DNA from: Candidatus Pelagibacter sp. RS40
GTDB taxonomy: Bacteria; Pseudomonadota; Alphaproteobacteria; Pelagibacterales; Pelagibacteraceae
Direction: 5' to 3'
DNA: 64,000 bases
NCBI RefSeq assembly: GCF_002101295.1
Contig: NZ_CP020778.1
Span: 434,001 to 498,000, forward strand
Part shown: piece by piece, positions 19,013 to 27,101 of the stretch
How positions within the stretch are numbered: position 1 is the first letter of the stretch
Layout of the letters: the number at the start of each line of letters is the position of its first letter
The notes under the pieces: generated by a model
What the model was told of the DNA's origin: nothing
What the model saw: the letters and a program-made list of their open reading frames with translations, nothing else
The model's database searches: none
Translations under genes and position numbers: made by a program

Positions 19013-21088
19013 ATGAAAATACCACAATTACGAAAAAAACTAGAAGTAAAATCTTGTCACGATGTCTCTTGGGAAGATAATTATAGCTGGATACATCAAA
19101 AAAATATTTTAGAAGTCCTCAAGGATAGTTCAAAGCTTTTACCTGAAGTTAGAAAATATCTAGAGGAAGAAAATGCATATTTTGAATATCAAATGAAAAA
19201 TACTAAAGATAGTCAAAAAAAAATATTTGATGAAATCAAAGGAAGAATAAAATTAGAGGATCAATCATTGCCTTTTAAAGATGTTCGATATGAGTATTGG
19301 ACCAAAACAACAGAAAAAGGGAATTATTCAATTAAATTAAGAAAAAAAATTAGTACCAATGAAGTAGAGGAAATTTGGAATGGCGATAAGGAAAAAGAAA
19401 AATTAAATACTGAATATTTTGGTTTAGGAGATTTGGAAGTTAGTTTTAATGATAAATACCTTGCTTACTCTCTAGATTTGAAGGGATCTGAATATTACAC
19501 AATTCATGTACGAGATATAGAAACAAATAAATTAATCACCGAAAAAATACAGGAAACAAGTGGAAGCATCACTTTCAGTTTAGATGATAAGTACATTTTT
19601 TATTCAAAACTTGATGAACATCATAGACCAAGAAAAATATTCAGACATAAATTGGGTAGCAGTGTTTTAGATGATGAGCTTATTTTTGAGGAAAAAAGTG
19701 AAGCATTCACAGTAGGGTTAGGTATTAGTTCAGATGAAAAATTTTTTTTTATTACTTCTTCAGATCATAATACATCAGAACAATATTATTTTTCAGTGGA
19801 CGAGCAGGAACCAAAACCAAAACTTATTCAAAAAAGGGAAAGAGGAATAATCTATTCCGTAAATTCTTGGGATGAGAATTTTTATAAACATACCAATAAA
19901 GATGCTGAAGATTTTAAAATTGAGAGAGCAAGAAGTTTGGAAGATCAAAATTGGGAAGTTTTTATACCAGCAAGAAACGAAGTTTTGATAGGTGGTTTAG
20001 TATTTTTAAAAAATTGGATAATACGATCTGAAACCTCAAACGCATTGAGCAAACTTATTCTTAGAGACCCAAAAACCAACAAAGAGGAGGAGATTATTTT
20101 TTCTGATGAAAAAGTTGTTGTTCCTGGTATTTCTTTAGCTCAAAAAGATAAGAATACTGATGAGGTTCACTTGTCATATTCGTCACCAAAAACACCTGGA
20201 AGAACTTATCTGTATAATCTTAAGACTAAAGAGAGAAAATTATTAAAAGAACAGGAAATTCCCTCTGGTCACAATTCAGATGATTACATAGTGGAACGGC
20301 TTGAGTGTTCTTCACATGACAATAGATTAATTCCATTAACAATAACTAGGCATAAAAGTACACCAGTCGATGGCTCAGCTAATTTACTATTGTATGGCTA
20401 TGGGTCCTATGGAAGTTCAATGACACCAAACTTTTCTTCAACGAGATTAAGCTTAATTAATCGAGATATAATATGGGTCACTGCACATATAAGAGGGGGA
20501 ATGGAAAAAGGAATGAAATGGTGGAAGGAGGGAAAACTTCTTAATAAAAAAAATACTTTTGAGGATTATATTGCAGTTGCAAAATTTCTTATTGAAAAAA
20601 AATATACATCTAAAGGAAAAATAATTGGAATGGGTGGTTCTGCAGGTGGTTTATTAATGGGGGCAGTTGTTAATAAAAATCCGGAATTATTTAAAGGCAT
20701 TGTTATGGCTGTTCCATTTGTTGACTCATTAACAACTAATTTAGATCATTCACTTCCTCTTACTGTAGGAGAATTTGATGAATTCGGAAATGCTAAAGAA
20801 AACAAGGAACATTTCGATTATATTTATTCTTATGCACCTTATAACAATATAAAAAAAATGGATTATCCGGATATATTAATTACTACAAGTTTAAGTGATA
20901 ACAGAGTTCTCTTCGATGAACCTGCAAAATTTACTGCTAAGCTTAGAGAACTCAAAACAGATAATAATCTACTGCTATTAAAAACTGAAATGAATGCTGG
21001 ACACGGTGGTAAGTCTGGAAGAGATGGTGCTATTGAAGAAATTGCACTAGATTATTCTTTTATATTAAAAATTACTGATAAAATTTAA
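19013..21088 (+). CDS. ptrB: Oligopeptidase B (protease II, S9A family)
   Basis: This 691-residue serine peptidase cleaves short peptides after Arg or Lys in the cytoplasm. An N-terminal beta-propeller covers about residues 70-410 and the alpha/beta-hydrolase domain follows. The nucleophile is Ser543 in GGSAGG. The acid is in the segment TTSLSDNRV and the histidine in NAGHGGKSGR, in the usual order. Length fits the family (about 680-700). It is divergent from the J-protein gene with a 15-base gap and is followed by hsp20 under its own heat-shock type promoter. Confidence 0.95.
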   Translation: MKIPQLRKKLEVKSCHDVSWEDNYSWIHQKNILEVLKDSSKLLPEVRKYLEEENAYFEYQMKNTKDSQKKIFDEIKGRIKLEDQSLPFKDVRYEYWTKTTEKGNYSIKLRKKISTNEVEEIWNGDKEKEKLNTEYFGLGDLEVSFNDKYLAYSLDLKGSEYYTIHVRDIETNKLITEKIQETSGSITFSLDDKYIFYSKLDEHHRPRKIFRHKLGSSVLDDELIFEEKSEAFTVGLGISSDEKFFFITSSDHNTSEQYYFSVDEQEPKPKLIQKRERGIIYSVNSWDENFYKHTNKDAEDFKIERARSLEDQNWEVFIPARNEVLIGGLVFLKNWIIRSETSNALSKLILRDPKTNKEEEIIFSDEKVVVPGISLAQKDKNTDEVHLSYSSPKTPGRTYLYNLKTKERKLLKEQEIPSGHNSDDYIVERLECSSHDNRLIPLTITRHKSTPVDGSANLLLYGYGSYGSSMTPNFSSTRLSLINRDIIWVTAHIRGGMEKGMKWWKEGKLLNKKNTFEDYIAVAKFLIEKKYTSKGKIIGMGGSAGGLLMGAVVNKNPELFKGIVMAVPFVDSLTTNLDHSLPLTVGEFDEFGNAKENKEHFDYIYSYAPYNNIKKMDYPDILITTSLSDNRVLFDEPAKFTAKLRELKTDNNLLLLKTEMNAGHGGKSGRDGAIEEIALDYSFILKITDKI

Positions 21089-21093
21089 TCAAT

Positions 21094-21121
21094 CTTGAAA
21101 AAATAAACTTCATTCCTATAT
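21094..21121 (+). promoter_or_regulatory. Heat-shock (sigma-32/RpoH) type promoter for hsp20
   Basis: CTTGAAA at 21094-21100 is followed after 13 bases by TCCTATAT at 21114-21121. It closely parallels the groESL promoter at 843-871. It begins six bases after the ptrB stop and gives a leader of about 55 bases before the hsp20 ATG. Confidence 0.65.
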
Positions 21122-21183
21122 GTAATAAGTAGGTCGCCTAATGGGGCTTGCAAAAATATACTTGCTTAACAAAGGAGGAAATT

Positions 21184-21630
21184 ATGACAAGTAAGGATCT
21201 ATCTATCTTCAATTCATTAAGGCCATTTTCAATTGGTTTTGACGATATGTTTGACCAATTCGAAAATATGCTTGGAAATGGAGGTTTGAGCATGCAATCA
21301 AACTATCCGCCATACAACATCAGAAGAACTGGACAAGACAAATATTCTATAGAGGTTGCGCTTGCTGGCTTCAGTAAAAATGATGTTGAAGTTGAATTTG
21401 AAGATAATTTATTAACTGTTAGAACAAAACAAGTTGATAAGTCAGAAAATAAAAACGATGATGGTGAAATAATTCACAAAGGCATATCTCAAAGACATTT
21501 TGCGAGATCATTTACAATTGCTGATGATGTAAAAGTAAATGGCGCTCAACTAAAAGACGGTCTTTTAACTATTGCTTGTGAAAGAATAATACCAGAGCAT
21601 AAAAAAAGAAAACTTATTGAAATCAAATAA
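21184..21630 (+). CDS. Small heat-shock protein Hsp20/IbpA family
   Basis: The product is 148 residues with a central alpha-crystallin domain (about residues 40-130). It includes YSIEVALAGFSKNDVEVEFED and the C-terminal anchor-like region with LTIACERIIPEHKKRK. Such proteins hold unfolded proteins for DnaK/GroEL refolding. The start at 21184 is fixed by the strong Shine-Dalgarno AAAGGAGGAAATT just upstream; the longer reading from 21148 would put that site inside the gene. It is transcribed alone from a heat-shock type promoter and ends at a hairpin terminator. Confidence 0.95.
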   Translation: MTSKDLSIFNSLRPFSIGFDDMFDQFENMLGNGGLSMQSNYPPYNIRRTGQDKYSIEVALAGFSKNDVEVEFEDNLLTVRTKQVDKSENKNDDGEIIHKGISQRHFARSFTIADDVKVNGAQLKDGLLTIACERIIPEHKKRKLIEIK

Positions 21631-21643
21631 GTAAAACCTTGCT

Positions 21644-21667
21644 TGTGGGGTTAAGCCCCACAGGTTT
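21644..21667. terminator. Terminator between hsp20 and the convergent lipoprotein gene
   Basis: A 7-bp perfect stem TGTGGGG/CCCCACA around the loop TTAAG lies 13 bases after the hsp20 stop. It is followed by GGTTT, which can pair with an upstream AACC. The T run is short, so strength is uncertain. It also abuts the 3' end of the minus-strand lipoprotein gene. Confidence 0.65.
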
Positions 21668-21968
21668 AAAAACAACCGCTTGAATTAAATCCTATAATTG
21701 TACCTGAAGAATTAATCTCGAACTTTCTGTCACAAGGTAAGCCATATTTTTTAGTTTTATAAACTAAAGTTTCATTCCCAAGTTCATTAACAAAATCCTC
21801 TGTAGGTGCTCCAAGTTCCATTTTTAATTCACTAACTTGTTTGCCTACGAATTGTCCATATTTCTCATTCTCTTTTTCTGCAACTTCATCAGATTTATTT
21901 TTGATTGTTTGACAACCAGATAAGAGAATTAAAGAGAACATAGAGATTAAAATAAATTTTATTTTCAT
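21666..21968 (-). CDS. Small periplasmic lipoprotein
   Basis: From the ATG at 21968 this is 100 residues. The signal sequence ends in the lipobox LLSGC (Cys about residue 18), so the mature protein should be lipid-anchored. The remainder has an acidic/lysine-rich helix and a small beta domain with two later cysteines (GLPCDRKF and NSSGCF) that could form a disulfide. It vaguely recalls SmpA/OmlA-like outer membrane lipoproteins (MELGAPTED segment) but I would not assign it. The longer reading from 21998 would displace the signal peptide. Confidence 0.75.
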   Translation of the reverse strand: MKIKFILISMFSLILLSGCQTIKNKSDEVAEKENEKYGQFVGKQVSELKMELGAPTEDFVNELGNETLVYKTKKYGLPCDRKFEINSSGTIIGFNSSGCF

Positions 21969-22103
21969 AAACAAGTTATGATAAATTATAACCACCAAAA
22001 TAAGGCAAATTTAAACCCCACAGTTGAAAAATGTTAATAATTCAATCTAAAATCGCGAATTTCAATTAAGAATATAATAAAGATAGTTCTTTAGGAGGAA
22101 CGA

Positions 22104-23414
22104 ATGTTAGATAATTATTTTAATTATAAAAAACATAAAACAGACTTTCGTACTGAAGTCATAGCCGGTGTAACAACATTTTTAACTATGGCTTACATTA
22201 TGTTTTTAAATCCATTTATACTTTCAGGTGAGTTTGCTGGACCTGAAAAAGGATTTTTTGATTTTGGGGCAGTTTACACGGCAACAATTTTAGCAACCGC
22301 TCTTGCATGTTTTATAATGGCATTTTATGGAAAGACATGGCCTATCGGATTAGCTCCAGGGATGGGAATTAATGCTTTTGTTGCATTTGGAGTTTGTGCA
22401 GGAATGGGATACACGCCACAAGAGGCTTTAGGTGCTGTACTTGTTGCAGGTGTATTGTTTTTAATTATATCTCTTACACCAATTCGAGCTTGGTTAATTA
22501 ACTCAATTCCAAGAAGCTTAAAGTTAGGCATTGGAGCAGGTATAGGATTATTTTTAGCGATCATTGGATTACAAATTATGGAAGTTGTTGTTGACGATCC
22601 AGTAACTTTAGTAAAACTTGGAGATTTAAGTAATCCATTAGTTTTATTAGGTTGTGCAACTTTTATTGTAATTGTGGTGCTTGAAAAAATGAATGTAAAA
22701 GGAAATATTATTATTGGTATTTTAGCGTTCAGTATAATTTCATGGGCAACTGGTCTTGCAAAATTTAATGGTATTGCAAGTGCTCCACCTCCTATGACAT
22801 ACCTTTTTGAATTTGACTTATCTGCGGCTATGACAGCAGGAATGTCGACGGTAATCTTTACGTTACTTTTTATCGATTTTTTCGATACTGCAGGAACATT
22901 AACTTCGGTTGCTAATGTTGCTGGCAAAGTTGATAAAAAAGGTAAAGTTCAAGATATAAATAAAGCTATGCTATCAGATAGTATTAGTACTGTTGCAGGT
23001 GCAATGATGGGAACCACTACTGTAACAAGTTATGTGGAGTCTGGTGCTGGTGTTAAAGCAGGTGGGAAAACAGGAATGACTTCTTTAGTAATTGGGCTTC
23101 TATTTCTTTCTTGCATATTTTTTGCACCATTAGCAACTAGTTTACCAAAACAAATTGATGGTGCTGCTCTATTATTTGTTTCAGTTCTTTTTGTAAGAAA
23201 CATTACAGATATTGAGTGGAATGATATAGGTGAATCAGCCCCAGCAATACTTGCAATGATAACGATGCCATTAACTTACAGCATCAGCAATGGTATTGCC
23301 TTGGCATTTGTATCTTATGCATTAATAAGATTATTTACAGGAAAAGCTTCTGATACTTCTCCTGCAATATGGGTTATTGCGGTTTTAAGTTTAATTAGTT
23401 TCGTCGTAGCTTAA
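22104..23414 (+). CDS. Purine permease, AzgA-type NCS2 family (hypoxanthine/guanine/adenine)
   Basis: The 436-residue protein is an integral membrane carrier with about 12-14 helices. It begins with the AzgA/PbuG-type N-terminus YFNYKKHKTDFRTEVIAGVTTF and contains the family motifs PGMGINAFVAF (about 90-100), FDTAGT and ESGAGVKAGGKTGMTSL. It should bring purine bases in with protons. The ATG follows an excellent Shine-Dalgarno (TAGGAGGA). A purine phosphoribosyltransferase gene converges on it, separated by a shared terminator, which suggests a salvage unit. Confidence 0.92.
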   Translation: MLDNYFNYKKHKTDFRTEVIAGVTTFLTMAYIMFLNPFILSGEFAGPEKGFFDFGAVYTATILATALACFIMAFYGKTWPIGLAPGMGINAFVAFGVCAGMGYTPQEALGAVLVAGVLFLIISLTPIRAWLINSIPRSLKLGIGAGIGLFLAIIGLQIMEVVVDDPVTLVKLGDLSNPLVLLGCATFIVIVVLEKMNVKGNIIIGILAFSIISWATGLAKFNGIASAPPPMTYLFEFDLSAAMTAGMSTVIFTLLFIDFFDTAGTLTSVANVAGKVDKKGKVQDINKAMLSDSISTVAGAMMGTTTVTSYVESGAGVKAGGKTGMTSLVIGLLFLSCIFFAPLATSLPKQIDGAALLFVSVLFVRNITDIEWNDIGESAPAILAMITMPLTYSISNGIALAFVSYALIRLFTGKASDTSPAIWVIAVLSLISFVVA

Positions 23415-23428
23415 ATAATTATCTAAAT

Positions 23429-23451
23429 GGGCTAGAGTTAATCTCTAGCCC
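23429..23451. terminator. Bidirectional terminator between purine permease and phosphoribosyltransferase genes
   Basis: A perfect 9-bp stem GGGCTAGAG/CTCTAGCCC with loop TTAAT starts 15 bases after the permease stop. It overlaps the last codons and stop of the convergent phosphoribosyltransferase gene. On the plus strand it is followed by a T-rich stretch. Confidence 0.75.
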
Positions 23452-23971
23452 TACTTTGTTTTTCAATTACTTCGTTAATAGACATTTCCTCGTAATGCTC
23501 TGTAGGTTGTACTATCCATGGATCGTTATCGAGCTTAATTGGACAAAAATCTGGTGTAAATTTAGATGATTTTTTCTTCCATAAACAAGCAGTTTTAATT
23601 TCTTGAATTTGATTTTTAATTGGTTGGTAATTTTTCAACCATTCTATGCTTTTATTTAATGTAAGACCCGTGTCAGACAGGTCATCAACCAATAAAACTT
23701 TTTTAAAGTCTTCCTCTTTAGCTATAGAGCTTATATCTCTAGCAAAAACTAATTCTCCTTGCTTATCTTCCATGCCTTCACCAGAGTAACTTTGGATTAC
23801 TATATAAGCTGTAGGTAACTTTAAAATCCTCGATAAAATATCAATTATAGGCGCAGCACCCCTCATAATTCCAACTAATACAGTTGGTTTAAAATTATTA
23901 TTTATTTCTAATGCAAGTTTTTCTACTGTGTCCAGGTATTCTTCAAAACTGATTATTAATTTTTCTGACAT
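23438..23971 (-). CDS. Purine (xanthine/hypoxanthine-type) phosphoribosyltransferase
   Basis: The product is 177 residues from the ATG at 23971; an in-frame ATG at 23986 would add five residues. The PRPP-binding motif VLLVDDLSDTGLT is at about residues 90-102 and an N-terminal VGIMRGAAP loop at about 35-43, both typical of type I phosphoribosyltransferases. The enzyme joins a free purine base to PRPP to make a nucleotide. Resemblance is closest to xanthine or hypoxanthine-guanine types. Its position facing a purine permease supports a salvage role; the preferred base is not certain. Confidence 0.85.
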   Translation of the reverse strand: MSEKLIISFEEYLDTVEKLALEINNNFKPTVLVGIMRGAAPIIDILSRILKLPTAYIVIQSYSGEGMEDKQGELVFARDISSIAKEEDFKKVLLVDDLSDTGLTLNKSIEWLKNYQPIKNQIQEIKTACLWKKKSSKFTPDFCPIKLDNDPWIVQPTEHYEEMSINEVIEKQSRARD

Positions 23972-24014
23972 AAAATCTGGTATCATAAATTTAAAAATTT
24001 AAAAAGGAGAAATA

Positions 24015-24311
24015 ATGAAAGGATATTGGATAAGTTTATATACGAAAATTGAAAACCAAGAAAATTTGAAAAAATATGCCGAAGCAGCAACACCAATTAT
24101 TAAAAGTTATGGAGGTGTGCCTCTTGTAAGAGGAGGTAAGAGTCAATCTTTTGAGGGAGATAATTTTTTAAGAACAGTTGTTTGGGAATTCCCAAATTAT
24201 CAAAAGGCAATTGAATGTCATGACTCAAAAGAATATCAAAAAGGTTGGGCGTTAGCTAAAGATACAACTGTTCGACACATGCAAGTTGTAGAAGGATTTA
24301 GTACTGAATAG
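24015..24311 (+). CDS. DUF1330 family protein
   Basis: This 98-residue protein has the ferredoxin-like dimeric alpha/beta barrel pattern of DUF1330. It starts MKGYWISLY, has a GGVPLVRGGK turn near residue 35, and keeps the conserved VVWEFPNYQKAIECHDSKEYQ region. Relatives are small cytoplasmic proteins of unknown chemistry. The ATG is preceded by a good AAGGAG site. It lies 43 bases from the divergent phosphoribosyltransferase start and overlaps the end of the convergent DNA glycosylase gene by 14 bases. Confidence 0.88.
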   Translation: MKGYWISLYTKIENQENLKKYAEAATPIIKSYGGVPLVRGGKSQSFEGDNFLRTVVWEFPNYQKAIECHDSKEYQKGWALAKDTTVRHMQVVEGFSTE

Positions 24312-24924
24312 GTTCATCATCTATAGATCTCCATAAATACCATGTTGCTACTGAACAATATGGGGAAAATCTAATTTTTAATTTTTCTACAAAATTATTT
24401 GGTGGCAAATATTTTTTTTTATAATTATTTGATATAGCTCTCAATAAACCAATATCTTGAACAGGCCAAATATTTGACCTGTTATAAGTAAATAAAAGTA
24501 TCATCTCAGCAGACCATCTGCCTATCTGTCTCAATTCTGATAAATATTCAATGGCCTGCTCGTCTGACATATTTTTTATTAAATTAGGTTTAAATTCTTT
24601 GTTAAGCATTTTTTCAGCTAACGACTTAATTCCTTTTACTTTTTGCCTACTTAATCCACAGCTTTTTAATTGTGTGAAGGTTAATTTTTGAATTATTTTA
24701 GGAGAAATTTTATTCTTGCATTTTTTTTTAAACTTTAAAAATACGGAATTAGCAGCCGCTACACTAATCTGTTGACCAATAATACTTTTACAAAGTGAAA
24801 GAAATATATTTTTTCTAGTTGTAAGTGAGGCATCGGAATATTTTTCAATTAAAGTTTTCATTACCCTATCCTTTGATGATAAATATCTCCTCGCTTTATT
24901 CCAATATGATGGTGGTTTACTCAT
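24298..24924 (-). CDS. DNA-3-methyladenine glycosylase II-like (HhH-GPD superfamily)
   Basis: From the ATG at 24924 the protein is 208 residues. It belongs to the helix-hairpin-helix GPD base-excision enzymes: the hairpin LRQIGRWSAEMILLF is at about residues 128-142, followed by the catalytic Asp in VQDIGL about 15 residues later. It lacks the C-terminal FeS cysteines of Nth/MutY, so an AlkA-type alkylbase glycosylase fits best. The start is chosen because ATGAGTAA overlaps the stop of the upstream EamA gene by 8 bases, indicating coupling. Confidence 0.87.
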   Translation of the reverse strand: MSKPPSYWNKARRYLSSKDRVMKTLIEKYSDASLTTRKNIFLSLCKSIIGQQISVAAANSVFLKFKKKCKNKISPKIIQKLTFTQLKSCGLSRQKVKGIKSLAEKMLNKEFKPNLIKNMSDEQAIEYLSELRQIGRWSAEMILLFTYNRSNIWPVQDIGLLRAISNNYKKKYLPPNNFVEKLKIRFSPYCSVATWYLWRSIDDEPIQY

Positions 24925-25798
24925 GTCTTGCAACTGTTAACTGTTTTTTGAGATATATCTCTCTTCTAAAAATAATTAATGATGAAATTATTACCAAACC
25001 TGCCCCCATCAAAGTTTTTATTGTTGGTATCTCTCCCCAAATTAGATATCCAAAAAATATAGCAAAAACTAAAGCTAAATACTTAAGAGGAGTAACTAAT
25101 GATACCTCAGAATATTTATATGACTGACTTAACCATAAATTTGCAACACCTCCAAAAAAACCTATAAAAGATAAAAATGCAAGGTCATATAGACTTGGCA
25201 TAATCCACCCATAAGGAATTGTAAATAAGCTTAATAAAGTGATCGCAACTGAAAAATAAAGAGAAATTAACCAAACTGGCTCTGTTTTTGACAACTGTCT
25301 AATAGCAATTGCTACATACGATAATCCCAAACAAAAAATGATTGGGTATATGTAATATATGTTCACTGAACTTAAACCCGGCTCAGTAATAATAATTATT
25401 CCGACAAAACCTATAATGACAGCTAACCATCTAAATATGCCAACTTTTTCTCTCAACAAAAAAATTGAAAATATAGTTGTGAATATAGGTGCAGCAAATG
25501 AAATACTTACTACTGTCGCTAATGGCAAATTTCTTAAAGCTATAAATATTGCAACCAAAGCAATTAATCCAAAAGCACATCTTAAAAAATGTAACCCTGC
25601 TCTCTTAGTGTAATAAAAATTTTTTCGTCTATCTGATGGTATAATAAATAAATAAAAAATGACGCCAAAAAATCCCCTAAAAAATAAAACTTCACCCAAA
25701 GGGTAATGTTGAGACCATTTTACAATTATATCCATTACTGAAAATGCACACACAGATAGAAACATGTACAAAAATCCCAATTGATTTTTAGAGAGCAT
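24917..25798 (-). CDS. EamA-family (DMT superfamily) permease
   Basis: The 293-residue protein has ten predicted membrane helices arranged as two EamA repeats, with family motifs FFRGFFGV near residue 40 and PLKYLALVFAIFFGYLIWGE near 235. Members export metabolites such as amino acids or S-adenosylmethionine-like compounds; the substrate here cannot be told. It is upstream of, and overlaps, the DNA glycosylase gene and is divergent from msrA with a 34-base gap. Confidence 0.9.
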   Translation of the reverse strand: MLSKNQLGFLYMFLSVCAFSVMDIIVKWSQHYPLGEVLFFRGFFGVIFYLFIIPSDRRKNFYYTKRAGLHFLRCAFGLIALVAIFIALRNLPLATVVSISFAAPIFTTIFSIFLLREKVGIFRWLAVIIGFVGIIIITEPGLSSVNIYYIYPIIFCLGLSYVAIAIRQLSKTEPVWLISLYFSVAITLLSLFTIPYGWIMPSLYDLAFLSFIGFFGGVANLWLSQSYKYSEVSLVTPLKYLALVFAIFFGYLIWGEIPTIKTLMGAGLVIISSLIIFRREIYLKKQLTVARHE

Positions 25799-25832
25799 GT
25801 TATTATCTTTAAATTAAATACATTAATTATCA

Positions 25833-26279
25833 ATGGAAATAGCAATTTTAGCACTTGGATGTTTTTGGGGTCCTGAACAAAAATTTAGTAAGATAGATGG
25901 AATAATTAGAACTGAAGTTGGTTATTGTGGAGGTAATACTGAAAACACAACTTATAAGGATGTTTGTACCGGAACAACTAACCATGCTGAAGTTGTTAAA
26001 CTTGAATACGATGAAAAAACTGTAACTTACGAGGATATATTAAAATATTTTTTTAAATTTCATGATCCTACTACACTTAACTCTCAAGGTTATGATTTTG
26101 GTACACAATATAGAAGTGAAATTTTTTATTTAAATGAAAAACAAAAAATGTCTGCTGAAAAAATGATTGAAGCTGAAAATAAAAAGTTAAATGGAAAAGT
26201 TGTGACACAACTATCACTTTTAAAAAATTACTGTACAGCAGAAGAATATCATCAGAAATATTTAGATAAAAAATTCTAA
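25833..26279 (+). CDS. msrA: Peptide methionine-S-sulfoxide reductase MsrA
   Basis: This 148-residue protein repairs oxidised methionine, reducing the S-sulfoxide with thioredoxin. The catalytic cysteine is Cys10 in GCFWG. The conserved GYCGG (residues 31-35) and NHAEVV motifs, and the region FHDPTTLNSQGYDFGTQYRS, are intact. It is slightly shorter than typical MsrA because the N-terminus begins right at the first strand. A sulfurtransferase gene starts at the base where msrA ends, so they form an operon with sulfur/redox flavour. Confidence 0.96.
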   Translation: MEIAILALGCFWGPEQKFSKIDGIIRTEVGYCGGNTENTTYKDVCTGTTNHAEVVKLEYDEKTVTYEDILKYFFKFHDPTTLNSQGYDFGTQYRSEIFYLNEKQKMSAEKMIEAENKKLNGKVVTQLSLLKNYCTAEEYHQKYLDKKF

Positions 26280-27094
26280 TGTATTTAGTTTCCACAGACT
26301 GGTTAATAGGAAATTTAAGTCATGTAAAAGTAATAGATGCCTCATGGCATCTGCCCTCGACAAATAGAGACGGATTTGAAGAATATAAAATTGAACACAT
26401 TGAGAATTCAATTTTTATTGATTTAGATAAGTTTTCAGAAAAAAATACTGATCTTCCTCATATGCTATCAGATGCTAAAGCTTGGGCAAAAAATATCTCA
26501 AAGCTTGGCATAGAAAACGAAGATAAAATAATAATCTACGATAACTCTGATGTGTTAAGTGCATGCAGATGTTGGTACAATTTTATTTATTACGGTCATA
26601 ACCCCAAATATGTAAGTGTTCTCGATGGAGGACTAGGTAAGTGGAAAAAAGAGAAAAAACCTACATCAAAAGAAAAAGTTAACTTTAAAGAAACGAAATA
26701 TGAAGCTGTTGAAAATAGAAATATGGTAAAAAATAAATCTGAGATTGATTTAAATATTAGAACAAATGAATTTTTAGTTTTAGATGCGAGAAGTGAAGAA
26801 AGATTTTTTGGAAAAGTATCTGATCCTAGAAAAAATGTTAGAAGTGGATCGATACCGAACTCATACTGTTTGCCATTCAGCAATATTATACGATCAGACA
26901 AAACATTTAAAAATATTGAAGAAATTAAACAAATATTTAATCAAATAAATCCTGATAATAATAAATTGTTAGTTTTTTCTTGTGGCTCAGGAGTTTCAGC
27001 TTGTATATTAGCACTTGCATATTCTTTGGTTGATAATAAATATGTGCCTACCATTTACGATGGTTCATGGGCAGAGTACGGAAAAATAGAATAA
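26279..27094 (+). CDS. sseA: 3-mercaptopyruvate sulfurtransferase (tandem rhodanese)
   Basis: The 271-residue protein has two rhodanese domains; only the second carries the catalytic cysteine. The active-site loop CGSGVSA with Cys235 matches the mercaptopyruvate-type CG(S/T)GV loop rather than the CRKGVT of thiosulfate rhodanese. It transfers sulfur from 3-mercaptopyruvate to acceptors. Its ATG shares one base with the msrA stop (TAATG). The RND adaptor gene follows after only 7 bases, so all four genes may share a transcript. Confidence 0.92.
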   Translation: MYLVSTDWLIGNLSHVKVIDASWHLPSTNRDGFEEYKIEHIENSIFIDLDKFSEKNTDLPHMLSDAKAWAKNISKLGIENEDKIIIYDNSDVLSACRCWYNFIYYGHNPKYVSVLDGGLGKWKKEKKPTSKEKVNFKETKYEAVENRNMVKNKSEIDLNIRTNEFLVLDARSEERFFGKVSDPRKNVRSGSIPNSYCLPFSNIIRSDKTFKNIEEIKQIFNQINPDNNKLLVFSCGSGVSACILALAYSLVDNKYVPTIYDGSWAEYGKIE

Positions 27095-27101
27095 AAAATA
27101 A

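Noticed and set aside
22325..22927. A 200-codon minus-strand frame inside the purine permease gene
   Set aside because: The plus-strand permease has full family motifs over this stretch; the antisense frame is Pro/Asn/Ile-rich without recognisable domains.
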